Origin: JAAYAY01 sp963674575
Lineage (GTDB): Bacteria > Planctomycetota > Planctomycetia > Pirellulales > Thermoguttaceae
Length of the DNA stretch: 64,000 nucleotides
Assembly (NCBI GenBank): GCA_963674575.2
Contig: CAXXQT010000002.1
Location: 62,001 to 126,000 of the forward strand
Reading direction: 5' to 3'
Part shown: piece by piece, positions 49,954 to 58,999 of the stretch
How positions within the stretch are numbered: position 1 is the first letter of the stretch
How the letters are laid out: each line of letters opens with the position of its first letter
The notes under the pieces: model-generated
Databases searched by the model: none
The model's input: only the letters and a program-made list of their open reading frames with translations
Told to the model about the DNA's origin: nothing
Program-made: the position numbers and the translations under genes

Positions 49954-52494
49954 ATGCTTCGGACAAACCCCGCTTCCTCTGCTGTCGTCGTGTTGTGTCT
50001 GCTCGTTCTTGGGGCCTGGTTTTCGCAAGCGGATGCCCAGGGCACGCGTGCCGACTACGATCGAGCTGCCGAACTGCGTGCACGTACCGAGAACAAGGTC
50101 TATCGCGATCGCGTTCGTCCCCACTGGTTACCGGACGGCCGAGCTTTCTGGTACCGGATTGAAACGACGCCGCGATGCCACCAGTTCGTTCTCGTCGACC
50201 TGGAGAAGCCGGAGCGAAGCCCTGCCTTCGATCACGTCCGGCTGGCTGCAGCCTTGAAGGCCAAGGGAGTCGAAAACGCAACCCCGGATCGGTTGCCCAT
50301 TGATCGGCTTGAGTTCGATCGGCAGCGGAACCGCGTGGTGTTTCGCTGTGGAAACGCGTGGTGGGCCTGCGACCTGGCTTCCTACACGCTTGAGCAGCAC
50401 GAGCCGAAAGAGACGCCCGCCAGCGGATTTCCGCCGGACCGGGGACCCCGCCAGAGCCGAGGGACGGGGGGGGCGACCGAAATCACCTTCGTCAACAAAA
50501 CGGAAACGCCTGTCGAATTGTTCTGGCTCTCCACGGACGGGGACCGTCGAAGCTACGGCAAGGTGAAATCAAACGACCGACGGAGGCAGCACACCTATTC
50601 CGGACACGTGTGGCTCGTTGTGGACGAACAAGGCAAAGAACTCGTCGTGTTCGTCGGCCGGGACGATCCGCTCTTGGCGGAGATCGAGGGTCCCGTGGAC
50701 AAAATGCCGCCGCGCAGCGATGGACGCCGAGGTGGTTTCCGTCGCGGACGCCCGTCCCAGGCCCGCTCTCCGGACGACCGTTGGGAGGCGTTCCTCCGCG
50801 ACGGCAACGTCTGGCTCCGCCGGCAGGACGGCGGCGAGGAGTCCGTTCTCACGAAGGATGCCTCGGAGGAGTTCTTCTACCAGTCCAGGTTCCACTGGTC
50901 GCCCGACTCGCGTTCTCTCGTGGCAATCCGAACGAAGAAGGGCGATGACCGCAAGGTCTACTTTGTCGAATCGTCGCCCAAAGACCAACTGCAGCCCAAG
51001 CTCCAATCCTACGACTACCTCAAGCCGGGCGATCAGATCCCCCAAGACAAGCCCGTGCTGTTTGATGTGGAACAACAACGCCAGGTACCGATCGACGACG
51101 CCCTCTTTCCCAACCCCTGGAGCCTCGACCGCATTCGCTGGGCCGACGATTCCTCGCGGTTCACCTTTCTCTACAACCAGCGTGGCCACCAGGTTCTGCG
51201 CGTGATCGCCATCGACACGGAGGGAAAGGCCACGCCAATCGTCGACGAACAAAGTAAGACCTTCATCGACTACTCCGGCAAGCTGTTCTTCGAGTTCCTT
51301 GGCGAAACAAGCGAGATCGTGTGGATGTCGGAGCGGGACGGCTGGAACCATCTGTATCTCTACGACGCCGCGTCGGGCCAGGTGAAGAACCAAATCACCA
51401 AGGGGCCCTGGGTGGTGCGGCGCGTGGAGCGGGTTGACGCGGAGAACCGCCAGATCTGGTTCGAGGCGGGCGGCATTCGCGGGGGCCAGGATCCTTACTA
51501 CGTCCACTTCTGCCGCGTCAACTTCGACGGTACCGGGTTGACGATTCTCACCGAGGGAGACGGCACACATCGCGTGGAGTTCTCGCCCGACCGGCGATTC
51601 CTGATCGACGAGTGGTCCCGCGTCGATCACCCGCCGGTGACAGAACTGCGGCGGGCCGACGACGGCAGCCTGGCCTGTGTCCTGGAAGAGGCCGACTGGA
51701 CCGAGCTGCTGGCCACCGGCTGGCAGATGCCCGAGCGGTTTTGCGAGAAGGGCCGCGACGGCACGACTGACATCTACGGCCTGATCTATCGGCCCACGAA
51801 CTTCGATCCGAACAAAAAGTATCCGGTCATCGAGGAAATCTACGCGGGCCCCCATGGCTCCTTCGTGCCTAAGGGCTTTCACGCCTACGCCAAGGGCATG
51901 TCCATGGCGGAACTGGGCTTCATTGTCGTGCGGATTGACGGCATGGGAACGTCCAACCGCTCAAAGGCTTTTCACGACGTGTGCTGGAAGAACCTGGGCG
52001 ACTCGGGGTTCCCCGATCGGATCCTCTGGATCAAGGCGGCAGCCCGGAAGTACCCTTATATGGACCTGGATCGAGTGGGTATCTACGGCGGCTCGGCAGG
52101 CGGTCAGAGTTCCACCCGGGCTCTGTTGGCCTTCGGCGATTTCTACAAGGTGGCCGTCTCCGACTGCGGCTGCCACGACAACCGAATGGACAAGATCTGG
52201 TGGAACGAGCAGTGGATGGGCTGGCCCGTCGGTCCCCACTACGAAGAACAATCCAACGTCGCCCAGGCCCATCGCCTCCAGGGCAAGCTGCTGTTGATCG
52301 TGGGCGAGATGGATCGCAACGTCGATCCTGCCTCGACGATGCAGGTGGTTAATGCCCTCATTCGGGCCGACAAGGATTTCGAAATGCTTGTCATTCCCGG
52401 CACGGGCCACGGCTCGGCCGAAACGCCCTACGGCACTCGCCGCCGTGCGGACTTCTTCGTACGCAATCTGCTGGGCGTGGAGCCGCGCAGGTAG
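49954..52494 (+). CDS. Exported S9 peptidase (DPP IV-like) with a VHL-like beta domain insert
   Basis: The protein has 846 residues. A signal peptide (about 1-29) is followed by a beta-propeller N-terminal DPP IV domain and a prolyl oligopeptidase alpha/beta hydrolase domain. The triad is visible: Ser714 (YGGSAGGQSS), Asp787 (VGEMDRNVDP) and His819 (PGTGHGSA). Residues about 174-246 (50473-50691) interrupt the propeller with a segment much like the von Hippel-Lindau beta domain (EITFVNKTETPVELFWLSTD, then HTYSGHVWLVVDEQGKELVV). The family removes dipeptides or cuts after proline. The insert may bind hydroxyproline or another ligand, which is inference. Its stop codon TAG belongs to the GTAG foot of the downstream 180-bp repeat. 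Confidence 0.92.
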   Translation: MLRTNPASSAVVVLCLLVLGAWFSQADAQGTRADYDRAAELRARTENKVYRDRVRPHWLPDGRAFWYRIETTPRCHQFVLVDLEKPERSPAFDHVRLAAALKAKGVENATPDRLPIDRLEFDRQRNRVVFRCGNAWWACDLASYTLEQHEPKETPASGFPPDRGPRQSRGTGGATEITFVNKTETPVELFWLSTDGDRRSYGKVKSNDRRRQHTYSGHVWLVVDEQGKELVVFVGRDDPLLAEIEGPVDKMPPRSDGRRGGFRRGRPSQARSPDDRWEAFLRDGNVWLRRQDGGEESVLTKDASEEFFYQSRFHWSPDSRSLVAIRTKKGDDRKVYFVESSPKDQLQPKLQSYDYLKPGDQIPQDKPVLFDVEQQRQVPIDDALFPNPWSLDRIRWADDSSRFTFLYNQRGHQVLRVIAIDTEGKATPIVDEQSKTFIDYSGKLFFEFLGETSEIVWMSERDGWNHLYLYDAASGQVKNQITKGPWVVRRVERVDAENRQIWFEAGGIRGGQDPYYVHFCRVNFDGTGLTILTEGDGTHRVEFSPDRRFLIDEWSRVDHPPVTELRRADDGSLACVLEEADWTELLATGWQMPERFCEKGRDGTTDIYGLIYRPTNFDPNKKYPVIEEIYAGPHGSFVPKGFHAYAKGMSMAELGFIVVRIDGMGTSNRSKAFHDVCWKNLGDSGFPDRILWIKAAARKYPYMDLDRVGIYGGSAGGQSSTRALLAFGDFYKVAVSDCGCHDNRMDKIWWNEQWMGWPVGPHYEEQSNVAQAHRLQGKLLLIVGEMDRNVDPASTMQVVNALIRADKDFEMLVIPGTGHGSAETPYGTRRRADFFVRNLLGVEPRR

Positions 52495-52875
52495 CAGCCG
52501 GGCTGAGGGAGAATAGCCGGGCTCTTGAATTGACCACTTCACTGTCGGTTGTCCTGACCGCGCAGGTCGCGGAGCTAGCCCGGCTCTTGGTCTCAATTGC
52601 CAACGACTTCAAAAGCCCGGCTGCAAATCACGCGTTTCCCGTCGCTGCAACGTCTCCTTGGAACCCAACGGTAGCAGCCGGGCTGAGGGAGAATAGCCGG
52701 GCTCTTGAATTGACCACTTCACTGTCGGTTGTCCTGACCGCGCAGGTTGCGGAGCTAGCCCGGCTCTTGGTCCCAATTGCCAACGACTTCAAAAGCCCGG
52801 CTGCAGATCACGCGTTTCCCGTCGCTGCAACGTTTTCTTGGAACCCAACGGTAGCAGCCGGGCTGAGGGAGAATT
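52491..52875. repeat. 180-bp tandem duplication, two full units plus 25 bases
   Basis: Units 52491-52670 and 52671-52850 differ at five positions or so, and a third begins at 52851. Each begins with GTAG and the palindrome CAGCCGGGCTG. Each contains AGCCGGGCT and AGCCCGGCT segments that can pair over about 60 bases and a second AGCCCGGCTGC near the end. The period is a multiple of three, so an open frame passes through on the plus strand with a 60-residue repeat, but it has no start signal. The third copy stops exactly at the end of the next gene. Confidence 0.85.
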
Positions 52876-53182
52876 ACGCCTTGTCCTGCCCCAACGCCTG
52901 CAGCCTGTCGATTCGCAGTTCCAGCGTTCGTATCCAGGCCGACTTTCTAAAATTGGCTTCGAGCATTGCCGAGATCGCCGCGGGCACCCCGACCATTGCA
53001 GCCAGGGCTCCGAATCGTCCTGAATCTTCGAAAATCCCTAGCAGCGCGACGAGTGCGAAGACCCCCAGTTGCATCCACACGAGAACGCGATACATCGAAG
53101 CCTTCTCGAGACACCGTCTTACAACCGGGTCCTGCGTGTCATACTGAATCTCATACCGTGCCGTCGAACCTGACGGGGCCAT
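52874..53182 (-). CDS. Small two-span membrane protein, 102 residues
   Basis: ATG 53182 has AAAGGAC upstream. The N-terminal 45 residues are polar (MAPSGSTARYEIQYDTQDPV, RRCLEKASMYRV). Two hydrophobic helices follow (WMQLGVFALVALLGI and FGALAAMVGVPAAISAM), then a basic helix (NFRKSAWIRTLELRIDRLQA) that may be a coiled coil. No family is recognised. The gene ends within a few bases of the partial third unit of the tandem repeat. Its promoter probably lies before 53182, where a GTAGCCCGGCTC segment occurs near 53298. Confidence 0.65.
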   Translation of the reverse strand: MAPSGSTARYEIQYDTQDPVVRRCLEKASMYRVLVWMQLGVFALVALLGIFEDSGRFGALAAMVGVPAAISAMLEANFRKSAWIRTLELRIDRLQALGQDKA

Positions 53183-53344
53183 GATGTTGTCCTTTCGGAA
53201 ACTGCCTTGGAACGCACCACATGAAACATACGGATTGTGCAACGCCAAGTATTGCCGACTTGATCGGCGGCGTCCAGAGTCAAAGGCGATCACGCCAGTA
53301 GCCCGGCTCGCGGTGCAGATGAATCGATTTCACCGGAAGCGTCT

Positions 53345-54388
53345 TCAGAGACCCTCCACAAACCCCATCACCTTCCTCGTCACCTCATCCCCCGCTTTCC
53401 CTAAATCCTGATTCAAAGTCCCGTGGTTCTTGTCAGGGGCTTCGACGACTTCAGCCCGAGTTCCCACCTCACGCAGCCGAGCGGCCATGGCCCTGGACTG
53501 TTCCAACTTCGCCTTGTTGCCGCCAGCCACGACGAAAAGAAAAGGTGGGATCTGCTTGTTGGGAGCCACGTGGTGGAGCGGGGAAACCCTCTTGAGAGAC
53601 TCTGGGTCGGTTCCAAACACCTTGGCATAAAGGCCTCGTCCGGAGCGGACCGCCTTCGGCACGTCCAGGCCGGCGGTGTCCAGTTCAATGACTCCCTTGA
53701 TCACCGAGAGGTTCTTTCCACACTTGCTGAGAAGACCGTCATCGGTAGCCACGAGCGAAACCAGATGGGCCCCGGCCGAGTGTCCCATGAGGAAGAGACG
53801 GTTCGGGTCGCCTCCGTATTGGCGGGCATGGCCGTGAACCCAGGCGACCGCGGTGGCCACGTCGCCCGCCTGATCGGGAACCTGCACTTTCGGCAGCAGC
53901 CGGTAGTTGACGCTCACAAAAACGTAGCCGTGGCTGCAGAAGAAAGGCATCTTTTCACCCACGGCTCGTTTGTCGCCCCGGGTCCACCCGCCGCCGTGAA
54001 CGTAAACCATGACCGGCAGGTCCTTCGCTCCCTCGGGCTGATAGACGTCGAGCGTGAGCAACCCGGGTTGCTTGGTTTCGGCCTTTGAGTAGGGCACGTC
54101 CGCCGACTTGCGGACACCCTCGGGAAGCCCTGAGCGATCGCCGGCCCGTCGCTCTTGAACAACTTCCGCCACGCGTTTTCGGGCTTCTTCCCGGGTGACG
54201 TACCCGTCGTTGTCAGCATCCGCCCGGACGAAGAAAGGCCGCTCCCCGGCCTCCGCCTTGCTCAACCGACCGTCGCCGTCCTTGTCCAGCCGCTCGAATT
54301 GCGACTCCAGGAAGGCGCCTGGCTCCTGGCCAAGACCCGCGGAAGAGCACGCCAATACGAGAAGCGACGGTACGAAGAAACGATTCAT
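53345..54388 (-). CDS. Secreted EF-hand alpha/beta hydrolase (BD-FAE-like esterase)
   Basis: The protein has 347 residues from ATG 54388, preceded by AAAAAGGAACG. After a signal peptide (about 1-20) come two EF-hand loops (DKDGDGRLSKAE and DADNDGYVTREE). The esterase domain has the oxyanion HGGGWTRGDKR, the nucleophile elbow MGHSAGAH and a C-terminal DKNHGTLNQDLG His region, so the triad is plausible. It resembles the protein at 9998-11068 in domain order. It is probably a calcium-stabilised esterase acting on acylated sugars or polymers outside the cell. Confidence 0.88.
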   Translation of the reverse strand: MNRFFVPSLLVLACSSAGLGQEPGAFLESQFERLDKDGDGRLSKAEAGERPFFVRADADNDGYVTREEARKRVAEVVQERRAGDRSGLPEGVRKSADVPYSKAETKQPGLLTLDVYQPEGAKDLPVMVYVHGGGWTRGDKRAVGEKMPFFCSHGYVFVSVNYRLLPKVQVPDQAGDVATAVAWVHGHARQYGGDPNRLFLMGHSAGAHLVSLVATDDGLLSKCGKNLSVIKGVIELDTAGLDVPKAVRSGRGLYAKVFGTDPESLKRVSPLHHVAPNKQIPPFLFVVAGGNKAKLEQSRAMAARLREVGTRAEVVEAPDKNHGTLNQDLGKAGDEVTRKVMGFVEGL

Positions 54389-54686
54389 GGGACGTTCCTT
54401 TTTGGGGTCTGCCGTTGAGGTAACGGAGGTCGGAACCCGAGTTTGCCCTGATTCCTCGGGGCTCCCCACAGCCTATCCTCGCCGCCACTCTTCTGACAAG
54501 CTCTGAGGTTTCCCCCTTCTCTTCCCTTCCCTTCAGACGTACTTTAAAGTGCGTGCGACCTGTTGCTGGTTTGGCTTGGCTCGGACCAAATGGCATGTCC
54601 GTCCGCAATGCCTGTGCCGGATGCCAGAAAAACAACCAGCCACCCAGCCAGAACTTCTGTAAACAGATTGAACGTTGAGGTTCACC

Positions 54687-54959
54687 ATGGAATCCGTTTG
54701 GGTCTTCAACGGCGCCAGCGAGCCCTTTCCAAGTGCCGTATTCAGCACCCGTGAAAGGGCCGAGTCCTGGAACTGCCAGAACAAACTGGAGGGAACGCTT
54801 ACCAAATATCCAGTGGATGTCTCCGTTTACGATTTCGCCATCCAAAGTGGCTGGTTCACGCCGAAACGCGACTACCAACATTCATCGAAGTTCATTCAGC
54901 GTTTCACTTCCGCAAGCCTGGAACACCACCACTACGAAGACGGCGTCACACCGTCCTAG
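54687..54959 (+). CDS. DUF7710-like small protein
   Basis: The protein has 90 residues from ATG 54687 (GAGG upstream); an ATG 12 bases earlier is in frame. The sequence fits the DUF7710 family: MESVWVFNGASEPFPSAVFS, WNCQNKLEGTLTKYPVDVSV, YDFAIQSGWFTPK, FIQRFTSASLEHHHYEDG. There is no signal peptide, so it is cytoplasmic. The family is widespread, often near toxin-immunity or hypothetical genes, and has no known function. It lies 58 bases upstream of the HEAT protein gene. Confidence 0.75.
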   Translation: MESVWVFNGASEPFPSAVFSTRERAESWNCQNKLEGTLTKYPVDVSVYDFAIQSGWFTPKRDYQHSSKFIQRFTSASLEHHHYEDGVTPS

Positions 54960-55017
54960 CAAGATTCCGAGACAGCCGTGAGTATTTGGGCCTGTGTCAA
55001 CAAGGAGAACTTGAGCC

Positions 55018-56634
55018 ATGAGAGGCAGCGTAGCATTCTTGATCTGTCTGGTCGTATGCACCGGGACGGCCCATGGATACCCGGTGGGGCCGCCCGTCTG
55101 TCTGGAGAAGATGACCGAGCAGGCCGATCTCGTGTTCAAGGGAACGGCCATTTCGAGTGGGCCGGTGCAGGACGATTCCTTCAAGCAGTACCCCGACTTC
55201 GTTGTTGAAGAGACGCAGTTCAAGGTTGTCTCGGTCATCAAGGGCGATCGGCCGCCGGGGGACACGGTGTTGTTCCGGCACTACGATGAGGCCCCCGAAC
55301 CGCGCGGGCGCATGTTTCAGCCGCAGCATTACCACTTCGTGCCCGGCAGGTCCTACGTGGTTTTTGCGAAGAAGGGCGAGCCGGCTGGGAGCTTCCGTCA
55401 ACTCTGGATGAATCACACGATCAAGGAGGACCAGGGCGTCTTCCTCTGTCCCGACGAGAAGTCCGTTGCGAAGAAGGCTGTCAAGGAGGTTGTGTGGAGT
55501 GAGTTGACGACGATGCTTGCCAGCCAGGACACGAGCGACGTCGTGTACGCCGTCCGCCAACTCGATCAGATAAGCGGCGGTCGGAAGGGGGTCGACACCC
55601 TCTCTGACTTCGACCGTAGAGACGTGCTGTCAGCGGTGCGAGGACTGATGACCAGCCCCGACCCCAAGGTCGCCCGCGCAGCCATCGTCCTGGTCGGCTC
55701 GCACAACCCCTACATGTCCGACGAGCGAACGATCCATTGGCTAGCTACGGTGGGGAGCGGCTGGTTCCCTCGCATCGGCGAGATGGATCGGAAGACGGCG
55801 AATATCGGAGGAAAGCTGTATTGGAAGGATCTCGTCGCCCTGGCCGACAGCAAGGCCCCCGACGCGACACGGGCCATGGCGATCCAGGCGTTGGGACTGG
55901 TGCGCGAGCCCGCGCTCCGAGAACCGATCGAATCATGGCTCGCCGATTCCTCCCCGGCCGTCCGGGCCTCGGCTGCCTTGCTGCTGGCCGACTTCCCCGG
56001 TCCGGAAAGCTGCAAGCACCTGACGGCCTTGGCGAGCGACCCGGCGCCGGAGGTCTGCTCACATGTGGCTCGCGCAATCGGCTTTGCCCAGCAGCCCGAA
56101 CTAGCGGACGTCCTGGTCCGGCTCCTGGCCGACGAGGAGTTCAACGTTCGCCAGACAGCGGCCATGAGCCTGTTGTCTTTCTCTCCGAAAAACAAGGCGA
56201 TCGCCGCGGTTTTTCGGGCCAACCTCGAGAACCAAGAATTCCACCCCCTGTTTCTCCTCTCGCTCGCTCGCGACAATCCCGCGGAATACCTGGACGCCTT
56301 GGCGAAGGCCGTGGAGGAACATGCGGAACCAAAGCACTTCTGGGGAGGGCAGATACCGGCCTTCACGGCATGGGAGATTCTCTTCAAATACCTCCAGGCC
56401 CGGTCTGCCGACGAGGTTCGTTCCGGCAAGTTCGACCGCTATCTCGACGCCATGGAGAAGGTGGGCAACTACTCTTCTTCCGAGCCTCGCGACATCTACG
56501 CCTTTTACCTTCAGCGGGGAATGACAGAGCGGGCCAAAGCGTTCCGCCAAGCGGCGAAACAGGCAGTCAACTACGATCTCGACTACTACTTCAACCAGGT
56601 GGATGCGAACCCTTCGCAATACATGCGAGAATAG
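55018..56634 (+). CDS. Secreted HEAT-repeat protein
   Basis: The protein has 538 residues with a signal peptide (MRGSVAFLICLVVCTGTAHG). The first 120 mature residues form a beta-rich module (MTEQADLVFKGTAIS, VVSVIKGDRPPGDTVLF, YHFVPGRSYVVFAKKG) resembling OB or NTR-like surface domains. From about residue 165 come HEAT-like alpha repeats (DAVHL-type pairs such as RAMAIQALGLVREPALREPI, VRASAALLLADF, VCSHVARAIGFAQQPELADV, VRQTAAMSLLSF). HEAT domains bind proteins. Function unknown; no enzyme motif is visible. It is transcribed in the same direction as the DUF7710 gene. Confidence 0.75.
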   Translation: MRGSVAFLICLVVCTGTAHGYPVGPPVCLEKMTEQADLVFKGTAISSGPVQDDSFKQYPDFVVEETQFKVVSVIKGDRPPGDTVLFRHYDEAPEPRGRMFQPQHYHFVPGRSYVVFAKKGEPAGSFRQLWMNHTIKEDQGVFLCPDEKSVAKKAVKEVVWSELTTMLASQDTSDVVYAVRQLDQISGGRKGVDTLSDFDRRDVLSAVRGLMTSPDPKVARAAIVLVGSHNPYMSDERTIHWLATVGSGWFPRIGEMDRKTANIGGKLYWKDLVALADSKAPDATRAMAIQALGLVREPALREPIESWLADSSPAVRASAALLLADFPGPESCKHLTALASDPAPEVCSHVARAIGFAQQPELADVLVRLLADEEFNVRQTAAMSLLSFSPKNKAIAAVFRANLENQEFHPLFLLSLARDNPAEYLDALAKAVEEHAEPKHFWGGQIPAFTAWEILFKYLQARSADEVRSGKFDRYLDAMEKVGNYSSSEPRDIYAFYLQRGMTERAKAFRQAAKQAVNYDLDYYFNQVDANPSQYMRE

Positions 56635-56799
56635 CAGGAACCTCGATCGGGATTCAGGCTGTCTTGAGCGTCACCGCTTCCACACCGTCCAGCCACACGC
56701 CATAATGGAATCTCACACCAGCCCTTCTTGCTTCCGCCGGCCTGTGGACCTCATTCTGCGGGGCGAGGACTCGAAACCCCCACCAAGACCCCCCTCCTC

Positions 56800-57552
56800 A
56801 TGCCCCACGAATTCCTTCCCTACCTCTTCGGCGCCCTCGCCGCCTGTCTTGTTGGACTTTCCAAGACGGGCGTTCCCGGTGTTTCCATTCCCGCCATCCT
56901 CATGATGACCGAGGCCTTTGCCGGAAACGAAAAACTCTCCGTCGGAGCCATTCTTCCCGTCCTTCTCGTGGGCGATCTCTTTGCGGTCGGCTACTACCGC
57001 CAACACACCCAGTGGGATCGACTCCTCGGGCTCCTCCCCTACGTCGTCCTTGGCATGATCCCCGGCGTTTTCGTTCTGCTCAAGGTCGACCACCAGCAGT
57101 TCAAACTCGTCCTCGGTCTTCTCGTGATCGTGCTTATGGCCGTTGAGGGCGGCCGGCAGCGTTTTGGCTGGACCGAAGTGCCCCACCAGTGGTGGTTCAT
57201 CGCCCTTATGGGCGTAGCCGCAGGCTTCGGCACCGTTGTCGGAAACGCCGCCGGGCCCGTCATGAGCATCTACCTCATCAGCCGCGGCATGTTTAAGGAC
57301 GAGTTCATGGGGACCTGGGCCTGGTTCTTTATGATCGTCAACCTCTCCAAACTGCCCCTCTTTGGCTCCATGGGGATGATCACGGCGGAAACCCTCCGTT
57401 TCGACCTGATCCTCATCCCCTGTGTCATCCTTGGAGCCCTCGTCGGCAAGCGACTTTTCCGGCTCATTCCTCAGAAGGTCTTCGACCCGCTCGTCCTCGC
57501 ACTGGCCCTCATCGCTGCCATCCGAATGGTGACGGGTGGTATCTGGGGATGA
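56800..57552 (+). CDS. TauE/SafE family anion exporter
   Basis: The protein has 250 residues from ATG 56800, where the first membrane span begins (MPHEFLPYLFGALAACLVGL). Seven to eight hydrophobic helices are visible, including the family segments LSKTGVPGVSIPAILMMTEA, GFGTVVGNAAGPVMSIYL and SRGMFKDEFMGTWAWFFM. The two-fold repeated design is typical. It probably exports sulfite, sulfoacetate or other organosulfur anions. No sulfur genes are adjacent. It follows the HEAT protein gene after 165 bases. Confidence 0.9.
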   Translation: MPHEFLPYLFGALAACLVGLSKTGVPGVSIPAILMMTEAFAGNEKLSVGAILPVLLVGDLFAVGYYRQHTQWDRLLGLLPYVVLGMIPGVFVLLKVDHQQFKLVLGLLVIVLMAVEGGRQRFGWTEVPHQWWFIALMGVAAGFGTVVGNAAGPVMSIYLISRGMFKDEFMGTWAWFFMIVNLSKLPLFGSMGMITAETLRFDLILIPCVILGALVGKRLFRLIPQKVFDPLVLALALIAAIRMVTGGIWG

Positions 57553-57792
57553 ATAGCCTCAGAGCCCCTGTGCCTGGCCCTATTCCAAGAGGAGAGCCAA
57601 CGCCAAGGTGTTGGTTAGATAGGTTCCGAGGGAGCACGTGCCCTTTGGAGCGGAAGACCGCTTGGGAAATCAGGAGTCGTGCGGCCACCGATATCTTCCG
57701 GTGCGGGATTTCGTTCACTTAGCTAAGGGGGGGTAATCCGGCAGACGGAATGGTTGCAGCGTGCCGCTCTTGCGAGGTACAGGTCGTCCCCT

Positions 57793-58038
57793 TCAGGGGT
57801 CGACGACATTCGAGAACCGGTCCAACCAGGCATTCGCCTGTGACTGCCAGCGGTCCGCGGCCGCCTCTTGGCCCAATTGGCGAAGTTCTCTCGCCAGCAG
57901 CAGATAGCGAACGGCCTCCACGGCCGTGCTGGGTTCTTCAATACCCACTGCTCCCACATCGCCTCCCATGGGGAGGCAAGGTTCCTCTGTTCGGCCGCTC
58001 GAACCCGGATCCGACGAAAACAACTCTATCTGACCCAT
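57793..58038 (-). CDS. Small hypothetical protein, 81 residues
   Basis: ATG 58038 is preceded by GGGAAGG. The C-terminal half is clearly helical and protein-like (TAVEAVRYLLLARELRQLGQ, AAADRWQSQANAWLDRF); the N-terminal half is Gly/Ser-rich with one Cys. No membrane segment and no known family. It lies in a 760-base gap between the TauE gene and the sigma factor gene and is the only candidate gene there, so it is listed with moderate confidence. Confidence 0.5.
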   Translation of the reverse strand: MGQIELFSSDPGSSGRTEEPCLPMGGDVGAVGIEEPSTAVEAVRYLLLARELRQLGQEAAADRWQSQANAWLDRFSNVVDP

Positions 58039-58358
58039 AGAACCTTCCCATATCACATGGGTTCACTCGGATGCTCTTCAGATCTTCAACGGGTGGAAGA
58101 TCCACCTCACCGCACTACTATTACTAACGCAGGACTCTGTCACGATTTCTTCCCTTGGTCCGTTCGCGTTCCCTCAACTCCCCCCCCAAAAAACGGGCCT
58201 CGACATGACCCCCTCTCCTGGGTATTCTAGCAAGGTCCCAGATTCTAATCCGACAAGTCGTGAACTCGACTTATCCACGACGATTTCGGCCAAATTGATT
58301 TCACGAAAAAGGGCCTTTGCGGCTTTCTTCGGCGACAATGTCTTCGCGGCACAAAGAC
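58039..58358. other. Upstream region of the ECF sigma factor
   Basis: No gene is seen here. An AAGTCG-tgaact-CGACTT inverted repeat (58255-58272) runs into TTATCCACG, a single DnaA-box-like word. The palindrome might be an operator. A TTG at 58317 and an ATG at 58338 are possible longer starts for the sigma factor. Confidence 0.4.
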
Positions 58359-58997
58359 ATGACAGATCCGCTCGTTAATATAAGGGGAGCGTTACCAGAA
58401 CTCCCGTCTTCCACATCGCTGAGCCTCCTGGATCGTGTCAGGAGCGGCGAGGAGAGCGCTTGGGAGAGGATGGTAACGCTCTACTACCCCCTTGTGTGTA
58501 GGTGGTGTGCGTGTGGCGGATTGCAGCCTCATGACTGTGTGGATGTGGCCCAGGACGTTTTTGTGGCGGTGGCTAGGTATATTGACCGGTTCCGAAGAGA
58601 ATCCAAGCAGGATTCATTCTGCGCCTGGCTGCGCACAATCGCGACCAGCAAGATCAACGACTACTGGCGCCGCAACGACAAGCAGGCCGTGTCCATCGGG
58701 GGAAGCGAAGCGCGTCGCTGGCTGGCGGAAGTTCCTTCGGAAGAGGAGTTGGAAAGCGCTGCCCAGACCGTTGACGAGGAAGCCGTCGTTGTTCGAGCGG
58801 CTTTGGACGCTCTGAGCGCCGAGTTCGAACCCCGCACCTGGAAGGCCTTTTGGCGAGTGACTGTCGATGGGCAGTCTGCTGCGAGTGTCGCCGAAGAACT
58901 TGGAGTAAGCAGTAACGCAGTCTATCTTGCCAAGTCACGAGTCCTGCGGCGTCTTCGCGATGAACTCGATGACTTGGGGCCTGATGAGCAGATCTGA
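58359..58997 (+). CDS. ECF-type RNA polymerase sigma factor
   Basis: The protein has 212 residues from ATG 58359; ATG 58338 and TTG 58317 are in frame. Region 2 has LLDRVRSGEESAWERMVTLY, CVDVAQDVFVAVARYIDRFR and FCAWLRTIATSKINDYWRRN; region 4 has RTWKAFWRVTVDGQSAASVA followed by EELGVSSNAVYLAKSRVLRR, a helix-turn-helix. The region 2.3/2.4 sequence resembles planctomycete-specific ECF groups. The gene lies two bases before a large kinase whose N terminus carries an anti-sigma-like zinc site, so the kinase may regulate it. Confidence 0.93.
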   Translation: MTDPLVNIRGALPELPSSTSLSLLDRVRSGEESAWERMVTLYYPLVCRWCACGGLQPHDCVDVAQDVFVAVARYIDRFRRESKQDSFCAWLRTIATSKINDYWRRNDKQAVSIGGSEARRWLAEVPSEEELESAAQTVDEEAVVVRAALDALSAEFEPRTWKAFWRVTVDGQSAASVAEELGVSSNAVYLAKSRVLRRLRDELDDLGPDEQI

Positions 58998-58999
58998 GC

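Noticed and set aside
52530..53147. A 205-residue open frame with 60-residue repeats
   Set aside because: Created by the 180-bp duplication; no start site and it runs antisense into a better-supported small gene.
58271..58279. DnaA-box-like TTATCCACG
   Set aside because: Only one copy, with no cluster, AT-rich region, dnaA or dnaN nearby; not an origin.
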